Shown: piece by piece, positions 33,199-44,487 of the stretch
Layout: every line of letters begins with the position of its first letter
Numbering within the stretch: position 1 is the stretch's first letter
NCBI GenBank assembly: GCA_021307315.1
Contig: JAJSPD010000052.1
Location: forward strand, 248,001 to 312,000
Direction of reading: 5' to 3'
Length of the DNA: 64,000 nt
From: Bisporella sp. PMI_857
Taxonomy: Eukaryota; Ascomycota; Leotiomycetes; Helotiales; Helotiaceae
Program-made: the position numbers and the translations under genes
Notes under the pieces: generated by a model
Databases searched by the model: none
The model's input: the letters and a program-made list of their open reading frames with translations, nothing else
What the model was told of the DNA's origin: nothing

Positions 33199-34414
33199 TT
33201 ATCGCAAGACCCCAATATGAACCACAAACCCACTATTCGACTTGAGGCCATCGTTCAATTCCTCATCAGGGACTCTCCAGACACGGAAGTGTCTGTAAAA
33301 TTCCCTTAACCAACTCTCAAATACTTCGGCGGACCGTAATTGCTGTGCAACTACACAGAGAGCAGGTTGCTTCCCAAGAGAATCAGACCTTCGTAATTTG
33401 CAAGCACTCACGCACGTCTGGACTAAAGGGTTGATAAGGGCATCGTTGTAAATGCAATCGCAAGCTAGGACAAGATCAAAGCTTTGCTCGGAATTGGAGC
33501 CTGTTAGAGATGGAGTAATCTCGTCTGTTTCCCAGTCAAGAGGTTGTGCGATGATATTGCTGCTGCCTTTCGTGGAAGATGGCGCAGATTTCTTGGACTT
33601 GGCTGCACTCTTCCGCCCTTTGCTTGAGGGCTTCTCATGTTGATTCTCTGAGATGTTCTGTTTCAAGAGCTTCATCACATAATCTTGGTCTGTTAAGACA
33701 TATGTTTTGATATATGGCGCCACTGCCAGCCCAATGATGCCAGAAATGCCACATCCTAGCTCCAGGATGGTCGAGTCCGAATTCAAAATACCACTCCTGA
33801 AAATCAAGTTTAAGGAAGATGCAAGCCATGCAGCAACGAGAGGAGTGATCTTCCATACAACTGAGAACTTCAGCTGCTGGCGTCAGAATGTGGAACGGGC
33901 AAAGAGACAGCTTACCAGCTCCAGTAGTTCCACCATCACGATTGGACGCCAAAACAGTTGGCGATTGACGTATCTCCAGATCACGATCTCGAATTGTGAG
34001 CTCTAGAAGAGTAGCAGCGTGATCCACGAAGCCAAGATTCTGAGAAGGAATCGCTTGCGAGAAAAGAAGAAAGGCCTCTGTAAGATACGTTAGCCATGAG
34101 CGCAAAACTGAGAAATGTGTATGAGGCCCAAAAACGAGCAGTGGCTAACAGTCGCATCAAAATCATGTGGCAGCTTTAACTTGAGAGTTATGGTCTGAGC
34201 GTGCCGAGTGAGAATATGTGAAATTTCATGTGAACTTCCACTGCTTTGGGAATTGAAGGGGGGCCTTGTTACATGCCAAGAGGTTAGAGAATGTGATTGA
34301 TGAGTGACATTCCTGGGCCACCAAGACTTGTAGTTGGTATATTCATAGGTAGACTTCCTCACCTTCATCAACATCATCGACTTCTGGTCCCAAGGAGTCC
34401 CAGATGTTGGTCAT
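33199..34414 (-). CDS. Protein-lysine methyltransferase, Rkm5 type
   Basis: Three exons on the minus strand (34414-34363, 34077-33916, 33860-33199) give 291 aa. The spliced N-terminus MTNIWDSLGPEVDDVDEEAFLLFSQ continues as IPSQNLGFVD and GGTTGAVVWKITPL, all hallmarks of this family. SAM-binding motif I is ILELGCGISGIIGLAVA, and the acidic post-motif is FDLVLACDCIYN. A Lys/Ser-rich insert (residues about 140-170) separates them. The family belongs to the class-I seven-beta-strand methyltransferases; yeast Rkm5 methylates ribosomal protein L1. Intron 1 is long for this genome (285 nt) and happens to contain an open frame, which should not be mistaken for an exon. Confidence 0.85.
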
Positions 34415-35610
34415 GCTCGCTTAGTACTGTCTTCTGCATGCAGTTGCCAATGCTTGGTATTGAATGTGGAGATGATTAGTCGCCCTAAAAGTGTCACCCC
34501 CTCAATACCACAATGAATGCCCAGAGTTGGCGATGCAGTTGTTCGGTTTTGATCAAAGGCTCAGCGTGCTAGAATAGGGTACAATTGATCGGGCGGTTGG
34601 GCGAGTGGTAGGCATATAAGCCCAGGCTGGCTGTGCAAAAGTCTATCCAAGGGAATGGTGGTCTCAGGTGGTACAACTCAAGCGTTTGATTAGGCGTGAA
34701 ATGGATCTTGGGTGTGACTGATGGGTATGGGGATTACGAGACAACGGGTCTGAGGGATCCAAGGCTGAGAGAGATAGGTGTCGGAGATAGGTATCTAGTG
34801 CTAAATTTGATCAAGATATGAAAATATAATCTAAAAGGTTGGTTGATGTTGTTGGTATGGATGTTGGTGGCCGGTTAGCCCAGCCTAACGGGCGGGGGAG
34901 GGGGGGGGGAGCTGTTTGATGTTTGATGCAGAAGCACTTGTCCTGTTGCTGTTCGAGGAGAAGAATAAAGGATGAAGATAGACAGCTTACTGTTTCCTGT
35001 GGAAAAGCAGGTGTGAAATACTGTAAATAACCTCAAACAATGTTAAAACTCTGCTCTTATACACCGCATGCAGTCTTAGCTGTCAACTTCGTCCAATCAT
35101 ACATAACACAATGTTGCTGGGTGCATCCAGCCGAGCCCAGCCTGTCTTGTCTTTGTCTTGGGGGCCTATAGACCCTAAGACAAAGCCCTGTAGCACAAGA
35201 GCATAAGCCTACAAGGAACCAAGACTGTGGTTAGTGGCACACTACAGGGGTTCAATGCCCAAGTAGGTATAGACAGCGTCATCCACCCACCCCAGGAAGC
35301 TCAGGTCGCAAAGCTCCAAGCTATTGCAACCTTATTACCCTTCCCACCACCATCCATCCATCCATCCATAACCCGAGCTCAAGCCTAAAACTTGACGTAC
35401 TGCTTCTGTGACAATTAAACTCTAACAACACCCCATCATCCTTCTTTCTCCTTTTACACTATATCGTAGCTGTTAATTCAACTCGTCATCATCATAGTCA
35501 CCTTCGCAGCTGGCTATCTCTCCTTTCTCTTTCTTGCTCTCGTCATTCAATCAACTCAATTCAGAGCATACGTTCACGCCTACTTCTCTGCCTCCGAGCA
35601 AGCTGCTACC
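34415..35610. other. Promoter region of the acyl-CoA synthetase
   Basis: This holds a G-rich run (about 34888-34911), CATC/CCAT repeats (about 35350-35371) and pyrimidine-rich sequence before the ATG at 35611, as is usual for highly expressed fungal genes. It also contains the promoter of the divergent Rkm5-like gene. Confidence 0.45.
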
Positions 35611-37802
35611 ATGTCGCTCAAAAATGCCACCGTTCAGGCCAGAATCGTGCGCCCTCCTCCCTTCACCGTCGAGGCGACAGGTTATGAGAAGGTGCAAGGC
35701 GAGACCATCCCTCGCAGAAACCCCAAGGCGAAAGACGGCCTAATTACACAGCCAGAGGAGAACATCTTCACAGTCTTTGACCTGATCAAATACAGCTCTG
35801 AGAAGTTCGGAAACGCAAAGGCCCTTGGTTCGCGCAAGCTTATCAAGACTCACCAGGAGACAAAGCAGGTAAAGAAGATAGTCGATGGCCAGGAAACCAC
35901 AGTGGACAAGAAGTGGACATATTTTGAGCTTGGTTCGTACGAATATATCAGCTTTCACGACTACGAAAAATTGACTTTACAACTTGGTGCTGGTTATCGA
36001 AAACTTGGCCTGGTGAAGGATGATCGAGTACACATCTTTGCTGCAACGAGCCAAAACTGGCTAGCGACTGCGCATGCTGCTGTTTCTCAATCCATGCCAA
36101 TTGTTACGGCATACGACACGCTTGGAGAGGAAGGATTGAAGCACTCACTTGTCGCGACGAAGGCAAAGGCCATCTTCCTCGACCCTCACCTCCTACCAAC
36201 CCTTATCAATCCACTCAAGGAAGCTTCCGAAATCAGGATTGTTGTCTACAATAGCCAAAATGAGGTTAAGCAGGAAAACATCGATAGACTCAAGGCCGCA
36301 CACGACCGACTCACCATTCTAAGCTTCGAGGAGCTTCGGAAGCTGGGTGAAGAGAACCCGGTTGACCCAGTGCCGCCGCAACCAGAGGATCTATGCTGTA
36401 TCATGTACACTTCTGGATCGACTGGGCCACCGAAGGGTGTCCCGCTCAAGCACAAGGCCGTCGTTGCAGCAGGTAAGCTAACCCAAACCTTCCAGGAGAA
36501 TTTTCGCTAATCGACGTAGTTGCTGGTGTCAGCACCATTGTCCACCCATATCTTGGTCCTGGTGACTGCCTCCTAACCTACCTACCTCTCGCACATATCC
36601 TCGAATTTGTCTTCGAAAATGCATGCTTATACTGGGGTGGAACCATGGGTTATGGAAATCCGAAGACCCTCTCCGATGCATCGGTCAAGAATTGCAACGG
36701 AGATATTCGTGAATTCAAGCCAACGGTCCTGGTTGGTGTTCCTGCTGTCTGGGAATCTGTTAAGAAGGGCATTGTTGCCAAGGTCAACTCTGGAAGTCCT
36801 GTTGTCAAAAACATGTTCTGGGGTGCAATGAAACTCAAGGGTGCTGCGCTCCACTACGGACTTCCCGTTCTCCCTGGGCTTCTCGATTCGATTGTCTTCA
36901 AAAAGGTCAAGGAAGCAACTGGTGGCAGACTTCGAATCTGCCTGAACGGAGGTGGCCCAGTCTCGAAGGATACCCAACGCTTCATCTCGCTGGCAATTAC
37001 TCCTATGATCAATGGCTACGGATTGACTGAAACAACCGCTATGGGAGCACTTATGGATCCTATGCATTGGACTGATGAGGCTTTGGGAGACCTACCTAGC
37101 TGCATCGAGGTCAAGCTGGTCGATTTCCCCGATGCCGGTTACTTTGTTACGAACAAGCCAAATCCGCAGGGTGAGGTTTGGATCCGTGGTCCTTCCATTA
37201 CGGAGGGGTATTACAATGATCCAAAGGAGACTGCGGATGCGATTACCAAGGATGGATGGTTCATGTCGGGCGATATTGGAGAATTTGACAAGAACGGGCA
37301 TCTCAAGATCATCGATCGTAAGAAGAACTTGGTGAAAACCCTGAACGGAGAGTACATTGCACTGGAGAAGCTTGAGTCTATCTATCGCTCTGCAACCATA
37401 GTTGCTAACATCTGCGTGTATGCCGATCAACAACGAACGAAACCTATAGCAATTATTGTACCTGCAGAGCCAGCGCTAAAGAAGCTAGCAGCGAAGCTTG
37501 GAGTTGAGGGTAATGGAATCGAAGATTTAGTGCACGACAACAAGATTCAAAAGGCTGTTTTGCAGGAATTACAAGCTGCTGGAAGAAGCGGAGGCTTATC
37601 TGGTATTGAGATCATCGAGGGTGTAGCTTTGGCAGATGAAGAATGGACCCCACAAAACGTAAGTTCGAGTATCGCTACATTCCAAGGAACATACACTCAC
37701 CTGAAGCAGGGATTCACAACCTCAGCACAAAAGCTCAACCGAAGAAAGATTTTACAACAGTACCAAAAGGAAGTTGACGCAGCCTACGCTGCCTCAAACT
37801 AA
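35611..37802 (+). CDS. Long-chain fatty acid-CoA ligase (Faa1/Faa4 type)
   Basis: Two exons (35611-36472 and 36520-37802; 47-nt intron GTAAGC ... CGTAG) give 714 aa. ANL-superfamily motifs are complete: the P-loop YTSGSTGPPKGV, INGYGLTETTAMG, WFMSGDIGEFDKNGHLKIIDRKKNLVK (split here as SGDIGEF and IIDRKKNLVK), and the C-terminal NGEYIALEKLES. It activates long-chain fatty acids to acyl-CoA using ATP. The C-terminus (AYAASN) is not a PTS1, so this should be a cytosolic or ER/lipid-droplet enzyme of the Faa1/Faa4 class rather than a peroxisomal one. It supplies substrate to lipid synthesis and, with the nearby Fox2-type enzyme, to beta-oxidation. Confidence 0.93.
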
Positions 37803-39035
37803 ACTGTGAGGATCAAAATTGGGAGGGTAAGCCAGGGGCGCAAATTGTCGTTCTACAAGGAGCGTTTGTAAGGGTTACTTGCTGTATTATAATCCGTGCC
37901 ACCTATAATCGAATGATCTTCTTTCCCTTCGGCCTTGTTGTCTGCTATGCTGTGGGGAAATATGTAACGTAAGCACTTGTGTAGCTTTCCCCAGATCTAC
38001 GAGCTGTGGGTCTGTTCACGTAGTGGGCATGGGATCCATGAAGCCGATCTTTTCAGACCGCTATTGTTTCTTTTTGGGAACGTTGCGGTTTTGTTTGTTC
38101 TGGCTGCTGTATCTACGCTGCGGTGAACCCATTGGGTACCCACTCGACCCAATAGGTGACCCAGCCCACAGGGTTGGGTTGACCTCGATTTTGAACCCAG
38201 CGGGTTGGGTCTAAAAGTATATAACCCAACCTACCGAGTTCTAGAGCCTCAACTGGGTTGCCAAAACTAGCTAAAGCCTCAATATAGAGAGAGAGAAATA
38301 TCACTTTATAAGCTCGTTTTAGATCGCTTAAGCTGCTTGTTATAGCTAGAATGGGTCCTCGGCAACTTGTTGAGGCTCTACTAGGTTGGGCTTTATATAT
38401 ATTATAAACCTAGCCAACTTGTTAGAGCCTTACTGGGTTGGGTTGGGTTTTTGACCTCTCGACCCAACCCATTCCGTAGTCTAGCTGTATCCCTTTTGAA
38501 GTTGGTTCAAAAACATAACTAACATGCGTAGAGGCTTCTCTGACCTTTCTGCTTTGTGGTCTTTGGTTCTTAAAATTCCTGCGTCGAATAAATTCTGCTT
38601 GGGTCAGGTTATATACCTATTCGATGTTGTTTGAGAAATGTGTATTCTGACACAGCCATCGAATTCTGCAACACGGAATGGGCTTGGGACATCGTGGTGG
38701 TTTCCTCATATTTAGTCATGTGATCCTCTTTCAGAAAATGAGGCTGAGTTAGCAGCTTTGTTGACATTTTCTGGCCACCGCATCTTGTCTTTATAAATGT
38801 ATAAATAACCAGTGTATTGTTGCCTCGCTGCAGGAAGATTTTGCCGCCGTGCTTCTATGCTACTTGAATCTTCTCTTACATTTTTACAGTAGCCAAAGGC
38901 ATGCACCAAGTCAAAGCATCCGGTGAAGAGTCACCGTCGGTGTTTGAGTGAGGCATTTTTAAGATTGATATGCTTTAAATTCCTTCACAGGAGACTTAAA
39001 TATGCAGAAGAAATATATAATTTCTCGCAATCATC
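37803..39035. other. Spacer with TTGGGT-rich repeat
   Basis: This includes the 3' UTR of the synthetase, the TTGGGT-rich repeat listed next, and the 3' UTR of the minus-strand HET gene. No coding sequence is supported. Confidence 0.4.
38117..38478. repeat. TTGGGT/ACCCAA-rich interspersed repeat
   Basis: Both ends of this 360-bp stretch are dense in GGGTTGGGTT and its complement AACCCAACCC (e.g. 38116-38215 and 38430-38475). The AT-richer middle carries GAGCCT-containing copies (GAGCCTCAACTGGGTTG, GAGCCTTACTGGGTTGGG). The two ends are partly inverted relative to each other. It looks like a short non-coding interspersed element; I could not find a convincing target duplication. Confidence 0.5.
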
Positions 39036-41483
39036 TTATGAAACAATGAACTGCTGTGTAGGGATGTTATCGCTCTCTTGCTTCTCAACCAAAGCCCCAT
39101 GCATATACTTCTCAACATAACACTCCCCAATAAGTTCGTATTCTATATGCGTATTAGGCTGCCTGCTGAGGTTTCCCCTTCCCCGCAATATAAACGGAAC
39201 AGAGGCCCCAAACAGTATTACTATAACATCACCAGGTTTTGTCATTGGCGGGCAGAGCCCAAAAGATCCATCAGAACTCTTGAAAAAGCACTCCCCGTGA
39301 CATGGAAACGAGGACTCAATCCAGGATGCCGTCTCCGTTTCTTGCAGCCAATTGTTATCCCTATTATTGATATCGGGTTCTTTGCCCCAATGTGAGATAA
39401 AGTGATCCACGCATAGGACCTTCTCCTTATGCCTCGTGTCTTCTGCTTTCTCAAGGTCTTGCATCGTGGGGCCATAATTCCAGGTCCCAGCTACCCCCGC
39501 AGGATCGAAAAGCCACTTGTAAGCCTCCTGGAGCTCCCCGCTTTCTATACTGTAGAAGGGATAGGGATGGATCGATGATACCAGACCAATCTGCAGGCCT
39601 GCAAGCTTTAGCTGTGGGCCTGCCACTCCAGAGGGGTCTAGCTCAGCAAGTCTGTTACCAGATGCCTTATATTTCCCTGACATTCCAAGCGTTCTTTTGG
39701 CCCATTTCCCGTCTCCCTCATGCCATATCGCCCAAGTTGGGTGATTTGGAGGCGGTAGCACTGATCGAGAGGCTGAAGAAGCAATACACCCGCGTTCTTG
39801 CCACGCTCTAGGAGATGAGGCATGAACGGCGGATAGAATCGTAAGAGATTTGTGTTCCATAACCCACCAACGTGTAAAGTCAGCAAAGACATTGCTTGCG
39901 GTTTTGGTGTAGTCTGAGCGGAGGGCCAAAGTGTTAGACCCGCCTGTTTGCATTTCCTTGCACATGCCTAGTAAGGCATATACCTTATCTCTGGCATCTG
40001 TCGCATTGAGGCTGATAGCTTCAAGAATCAATTCCAGAAGTTCTAGAAATGGGACTTCTCCTGCCGAGCCTCGGGCGAAATCCGAGCTTCCTTGATCGAC
40101 TCTCGTGTTCCGAATCGCAGCGAGCTGGGTCCAAATCGAGGGCAGAGTATAGAGACGAAATCCTGGAAACCCCCCTCCATGCGGTTCCATCATCCATGCA
40201 TTTGCTTGGATCACGCATTCCCAAGGCACTGAGTCCCTTCCACAAGAAACAATCGCCTTTTGGGATTTCCAAACTTCTTGCACCACCCAAACACGACCAA
40301 ACCATGGAAAGCTGTATAATCGTGATAAGTCCTCTGCCACACGAAAATACACTTCTCCGAAAACCTTCCCGCCGTATTGCGCCTGCCATGGAAATTCATT
40401 TCCAGAGACGCCGCGAACTAGTGCCATCGCTCTTTGAGACGAATCGTCGCTATTCCCTAGCCATACATGTGCCAGTTCTGCGAATGCATAGATCTCTCCC
40501 ATCATGTCTACTTGATTTCCCCGCTCTTGGAGGTCACTCTGGTTAATGCAGATTAAATCTACCCATAAAGTTCGGCTTTGTTTTTCATATCTCAGATGCT
40601 TCAATGCGTCATAGAGATTGCTTGTTATTGTGAAAGCTTGTGTACGATCAGGTCCCTTAACACGAGAAAAAGCTTCTGCACGTTTATGTATAAGATTGAT
40701 GCTTCTAGAGTCGGTCATGTCTCCCCAACAATAGGACAAAGCTTCAAATTTTGGTGGGCTTCCTTTGAGTGATGATTGAATCAGTTCACAGCAGACGGGA
40801 TCTTCCCAAGAACCCGGCTGAAGGATCAGCAGCCGGATGTCTTGACTTTCTCTGTCCAGCTTTCCGTAATAGAGATAATCATTCTGGATAGCCCTGAACG
40901 TTTGTGCATCACCATGCCCAAGAATTGCAAGGGATCGAGAGTCGCCTCCCAAAGAACTCGCACTCTGGACCACTTTGCAATAGATTTCAATGTGAGCAGA
41001 CTCAATGAAGTTGACCCAAGCTGGGAATTGAGCCCTCGGGAGCAATTGAATAGTGTCCCTGGCTCGAATTCGTCTCATCCACTGCAGCGAAGCCTCATCA
41101 GCGGTGCAAATATCCCAGGTCACGATATGCTCTTTGAACTCGAAGCTAGCAGTTACGTTACATTGTATCAGCTTATTTGGAATGTGGTCCCGCCCTGCGA
41201 GTGTAGATACACCTGCTTCGAACCAGGTGAACGAGCCTTGATACGTCCCTGCAGAATCGGGCTGGCCGCAAAAACCTACAACGGTAAGCCCGGTCTCGTA
41301 GAAATATGAACATGTATCATGGGGCTTAACTAGCCTTGATCATGTGACACGGTTGTGAATTTTATGCGGTGTATCTCTTCTAGGCCTTCTGGAGCCTGGA
41401 GCTCGATATACGGCCGTGCTGGGCAGTACCTGGAGAACTGGATCGGCTCACCGCAACTGGCGCTGTATACCTGGAGTTGAGAT
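39036..41483 (-). CDS. HET domain protein (large C-terminal type)
   Basis: The main exon runs 41275-39036 on the minus strand. An upstream exon 41483-41335 joins it in frame, giving KFTTVSHDQG|FCGQPDSAGTYQGSFTWFEAG, which matches the N-terminal pattern of this HET subclass. The splice needs a GC donor (AAG|GCTAGT) and a TTGTAG acceptor. The HET domain reads FEALSYCWGDMTDSRSIN, ALKHLRYEKQSRTLWVDLICINQSD and YAFAELAHVWLGNSDD. The C-terminus has KPGDVIVILFGASVPFILR and YELIGECYVEKYMHG. The 5' end beyond 41483 is unresolved: an acceptor (CTCTCGCAG) precedes it, and an ATG at 41668 opens a plausible first exon that I could not join in phase. Role: incompatibility or cell-death class, specificity unknown. 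Confidence 0.78.
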
Positions 41484-41934
41484 CTGCGAGAGGGTTAGAT
41501 CCGTGGCTTGGGGAGAGCGAAAAACATACTCCAACTCAACAGGACAGGCACTAGATGGCCTCAGTAAGTGGTTGGTATTGGGGGGGTTGAGTTAGTACCC
41601 TCGGTGTCAGAAAGATTTGATGAGGCATTGTCGACAGGAGATCCTACATTGGGACCCTCAATCTGCATGGTGCTAGACGCAGAGTGGTTTTAAAACATGT
41701 ACCTTATATCTCAGGTATCAGTGCAAGATAGATGCAATCTATGAATTTCTTGAAAATCTACAGGAACCGAGAAACATATGCGAAGGGTGTGATTGCAGGT
41801 CGATGGAGTGGCGGTTAGCTAAAATGTAAGCGCTAAGAGGCTTTGTCATTCGCCTAAGCTCAGGGGAAGGATATGAAATGTAATATGGTAGTTTTATTAA
41901 ATGCAAACCCTTCCGCCAAATTCTATGTACATTT

Positions 41935-43621
41935 CTAGTACACAAATCTCCATCCCTTCTCATTGCCGTCGTGCTCAGCCCAGTTTTCCTGCTCGTCAAG
42001 CTTCTTATTTAACATTTTTGCCCTCCATTTGACGCCCCAACACAGCAGGACGGTGCACACACATCCAAAAATGATCAGCCCGCCTCCGAGACGATAGAAT
42101 GGCTCTTGGCTCCTTGGGAAGAAGTGAGGACTGAACCAATGGCTGCACTGACTGACACAGTTTGCAATAGCGATCAGTGCTGCCTTCTTGCTGCGTGGTG
42201 CGGGCACAAGGTTTGTTTCCCAGGAAAGTTGCAAATTCAGACCGTTGTAAGTACCACTAACTAGGAGAATAACACCGATGTATCGTGCAGCTACGTTGAG
42301 AGTAGAGATCAGGATTGAGCACCCGACCGCAGAAACAATGATAGGCCCAATTATATGGTAGCAGGACTCGCCAAAGCGACCCGATGAGTAGGCGAAAAGA
42401 CAGGCAGTAGCGTAAGCAATAGCGTAAGGTGGAGCTTGAACAAGGTAGGTGGTGAGTTCGTCGAAACCAAATGTCTTGAGGATCTGTGAAAGATATTGGA
42501 ATTGAGTTTTGTTATTCCGAAAGGAAAAACTTACGGATGGAAAGAAATCTTTGAACGACTGGGCGTTGATCAAGGAGAAATGCATGCCACAGAATAGCCA
42601 GGTGAATGGATCCTTGACAGCTTCCTTAAGGCCATCCCAGGTACCCCCAACGCCCTCATCTTTACCTCCGCTAGACAGAAGAACACGATACTGAGCCATC
42701 TCACTTTCCTGGGGTGAAAGCCATCTGGTGTTTGTTGGCCAGTTGGGCAAGAGGAAGAATGCAGCGATAGCCATAAGAATGGATGCAGCACCTTCGATCA
42801 AGAAAAACCATTGCCAAGCATATAGGCCTGCAATTCCTTCCATGTTATGTAAGATCCCAGCAGCGAGGAAGCCAGAAATAATGTTGGAGATGGTGTTACC
42901 CGCATGCCAGATCGCCATACGCATAGGATTCTCCTCTTTGGTGTACCAAGACGACGTCATAAGCGTGATACCGGGGAAGAAAGGTGCTTCCGTGAGACCA
43001 ATAAAAAATCGACAGATACAGAAACCAGCTCCACTACTCCAATGTTAGCTTATAGTTTTATGTGTGATATGAAACGAGGAAGTCTGACTTGGTCATAGCA
43101 GGCATGCAAATTGTCGCTATGCTCCAGGCTAGCATCATACAAGGGAGAAACCAACTAGGGTTCGATTTCGCTAGCCACAAGTTTCCAGGAAGTTGGCCGA
43201 CGAGGTAACCAATATAAAATGTGGAGATACCCGCGTTCCACACGGTATCAGACATATGAAGATCCTTTTGCAGGCCAGCTAATCTGGCATTCGAGACGTT
43301 AATACGGTCCAAGTAACTAAAATCTGTTAGGCTAGTTTCTCATTATATGTGATTAGCAAGAGTTAACACTTGCTTTAGTAAAAACATCAAAGTAATCGTA
43401 GGCATCAAGCGGTAATCCACCTTGCGCAACACCTTCTTGTTGAGAGCGGCCATTTGCTCCGTGTCAAGGCCACGAAGCAATTCAAACCTCCCTTGGATTT
43501 CCTGGGGGGTACAGCCACCATTCTGGTTGGTGGCGCGCTCATACTGCTGGACACTGCCTTTTTGACCGGCCTCGATCTCGCCCTCCTTCTGGCTGTGCAT
43601 CAATGACTCGGCGAGGGCCAT
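41935..43621 (-). CDS. MFS transporter, anion:cation symporter (Dal5-like) family
   Basis: Four exons on the minus strand (43621-43374, 43316-43089, 43033-42535, 42483-41935) give 507 aa. The joined sequence MFLLNYLDRINVSNARLAGLQKDL is the family signature in TM1 and its loop. It requires a GC donor (AA|GCAAGT) at 43373. Other hallmarks are STFYIGYLVGQLPGN, RFFIGLTEAPFFPG, and about 12 hydrophobic segments. This family moves organic anions such as allantoate, nicotinate and carboxylates with protons across the plasma membrane. Here it sits next to a PrpF isomerase, a Zn2Cys6 regulator and a tricarboxylate carrier, so a di- or tricarboxylate substrate is a reasonable inference. The second donor (GTCAGA) is weak. 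Confidence 0.88.
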
Positions 43622-44487
43622 TTTTATTTTAATGTCTAGTCAGAAAGAAACGCCCCACAGAATCCTTATGTTAAAAAGTTCGTAGATCTCTAAGGTTGAG
43701 AGACTAGAGGATGGTCTGAAGGAAATGAAGATATGATCCAAAGTGCCGTGTGTCATTACTTTATACTTGGGACGCGGCTCATGGTCTGTCGACATCGCAT
43801 GTCCAAGGCTTAGAAGCACACCCTAATGCTGAAGCTAACCTAGCACAAGCCATTATCTAGCTTGAAAGCAAGCAGCAGGAGCTTTCAATCGGTCAAGACT
43901 GGGGAAAGGGGGGGTAAATGGCGGGGTTTGGCTTTTTCCAAGTCGAGTGCCAAGTTAGTCTCAGCCTGGATTTAGGATTGGGAAAAAACGAATGAGAATT
44001 CGTAGTAAACCTAGGTTCCCTGGGCGGTAGGGGTTTGCTTCCGCGGGTTCTTTTCCTTCCGCGGGAACCAAATCGTAATGTAGCGCGATGGAGGTTTAAT
44101 TAAATAGTGTATCGCCGTTATGCTCAAGCTGTGTGCGATCACTTCCGACTCTGGTCACATTGTGCTTATCTATTTGGTCAAAAGTCTATAGGTCTCCGGA
44201 TTCCCTTGTATTTCCGCGACAACAGTTCGGGAAGCTCATCGCGCTGAGGCGGGTTCTCACAGCTAAAATGGTAACGGCAGTGAATCCTATATTTGTAAAC
44301 CAAGGCCCGCATAATTAAGCAATTATCAGATTATCGAATACTCTGTAGCCCAATGTCCTGACTGTGCTTTTATCATAAGAATTTTCACGAGCTTAAGGGG
44401 CGCGAACACTCCAGTCGCGTATCGTTGATGGTTATGCTGGCGATGATGTTGATATGAATTCTGTTATAATTTATCTGGGTATAGAAT
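43622..44487. promoter_or_regulatory. MFS promoter region with TTCCGCGGG sites
   Basis: The gap between the MFS start and the PrpF 3' end contains TTCCGCGGGTTC (44039-44050) and TTCCGCGGGAACC (44057-44069), two close copies of a near-palindrome, about 420-450 bp upstream of the MFS ATG. CGG-containing palindromes are typical Zn2Cys6 targets. No ORF is supported. Confidence 0.5.

Noticed and set aside
34090..34377. Open 95-codon minus-strand frame in the Rkm5-like gene
   Set aside because: It lies within intron 1. Splicing from the GTGAGG donor at 34362 to the CAG at 34078 gives continuous family-conserved text, so this frame is fortuitous.
41185..41230. GGTTCGA-like B box of a tRNA gene
   Set aside because: There is no matching A box or cloverleaf, and the sequence is coding for the HET protein (TWFEAG).
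40049..41309. Plus-strand ORFs of 165 and 177 codons across the third HET gene
   Set aside because: They are shadows of the HET exon on the opposite strand and have low-complexity text without domains.
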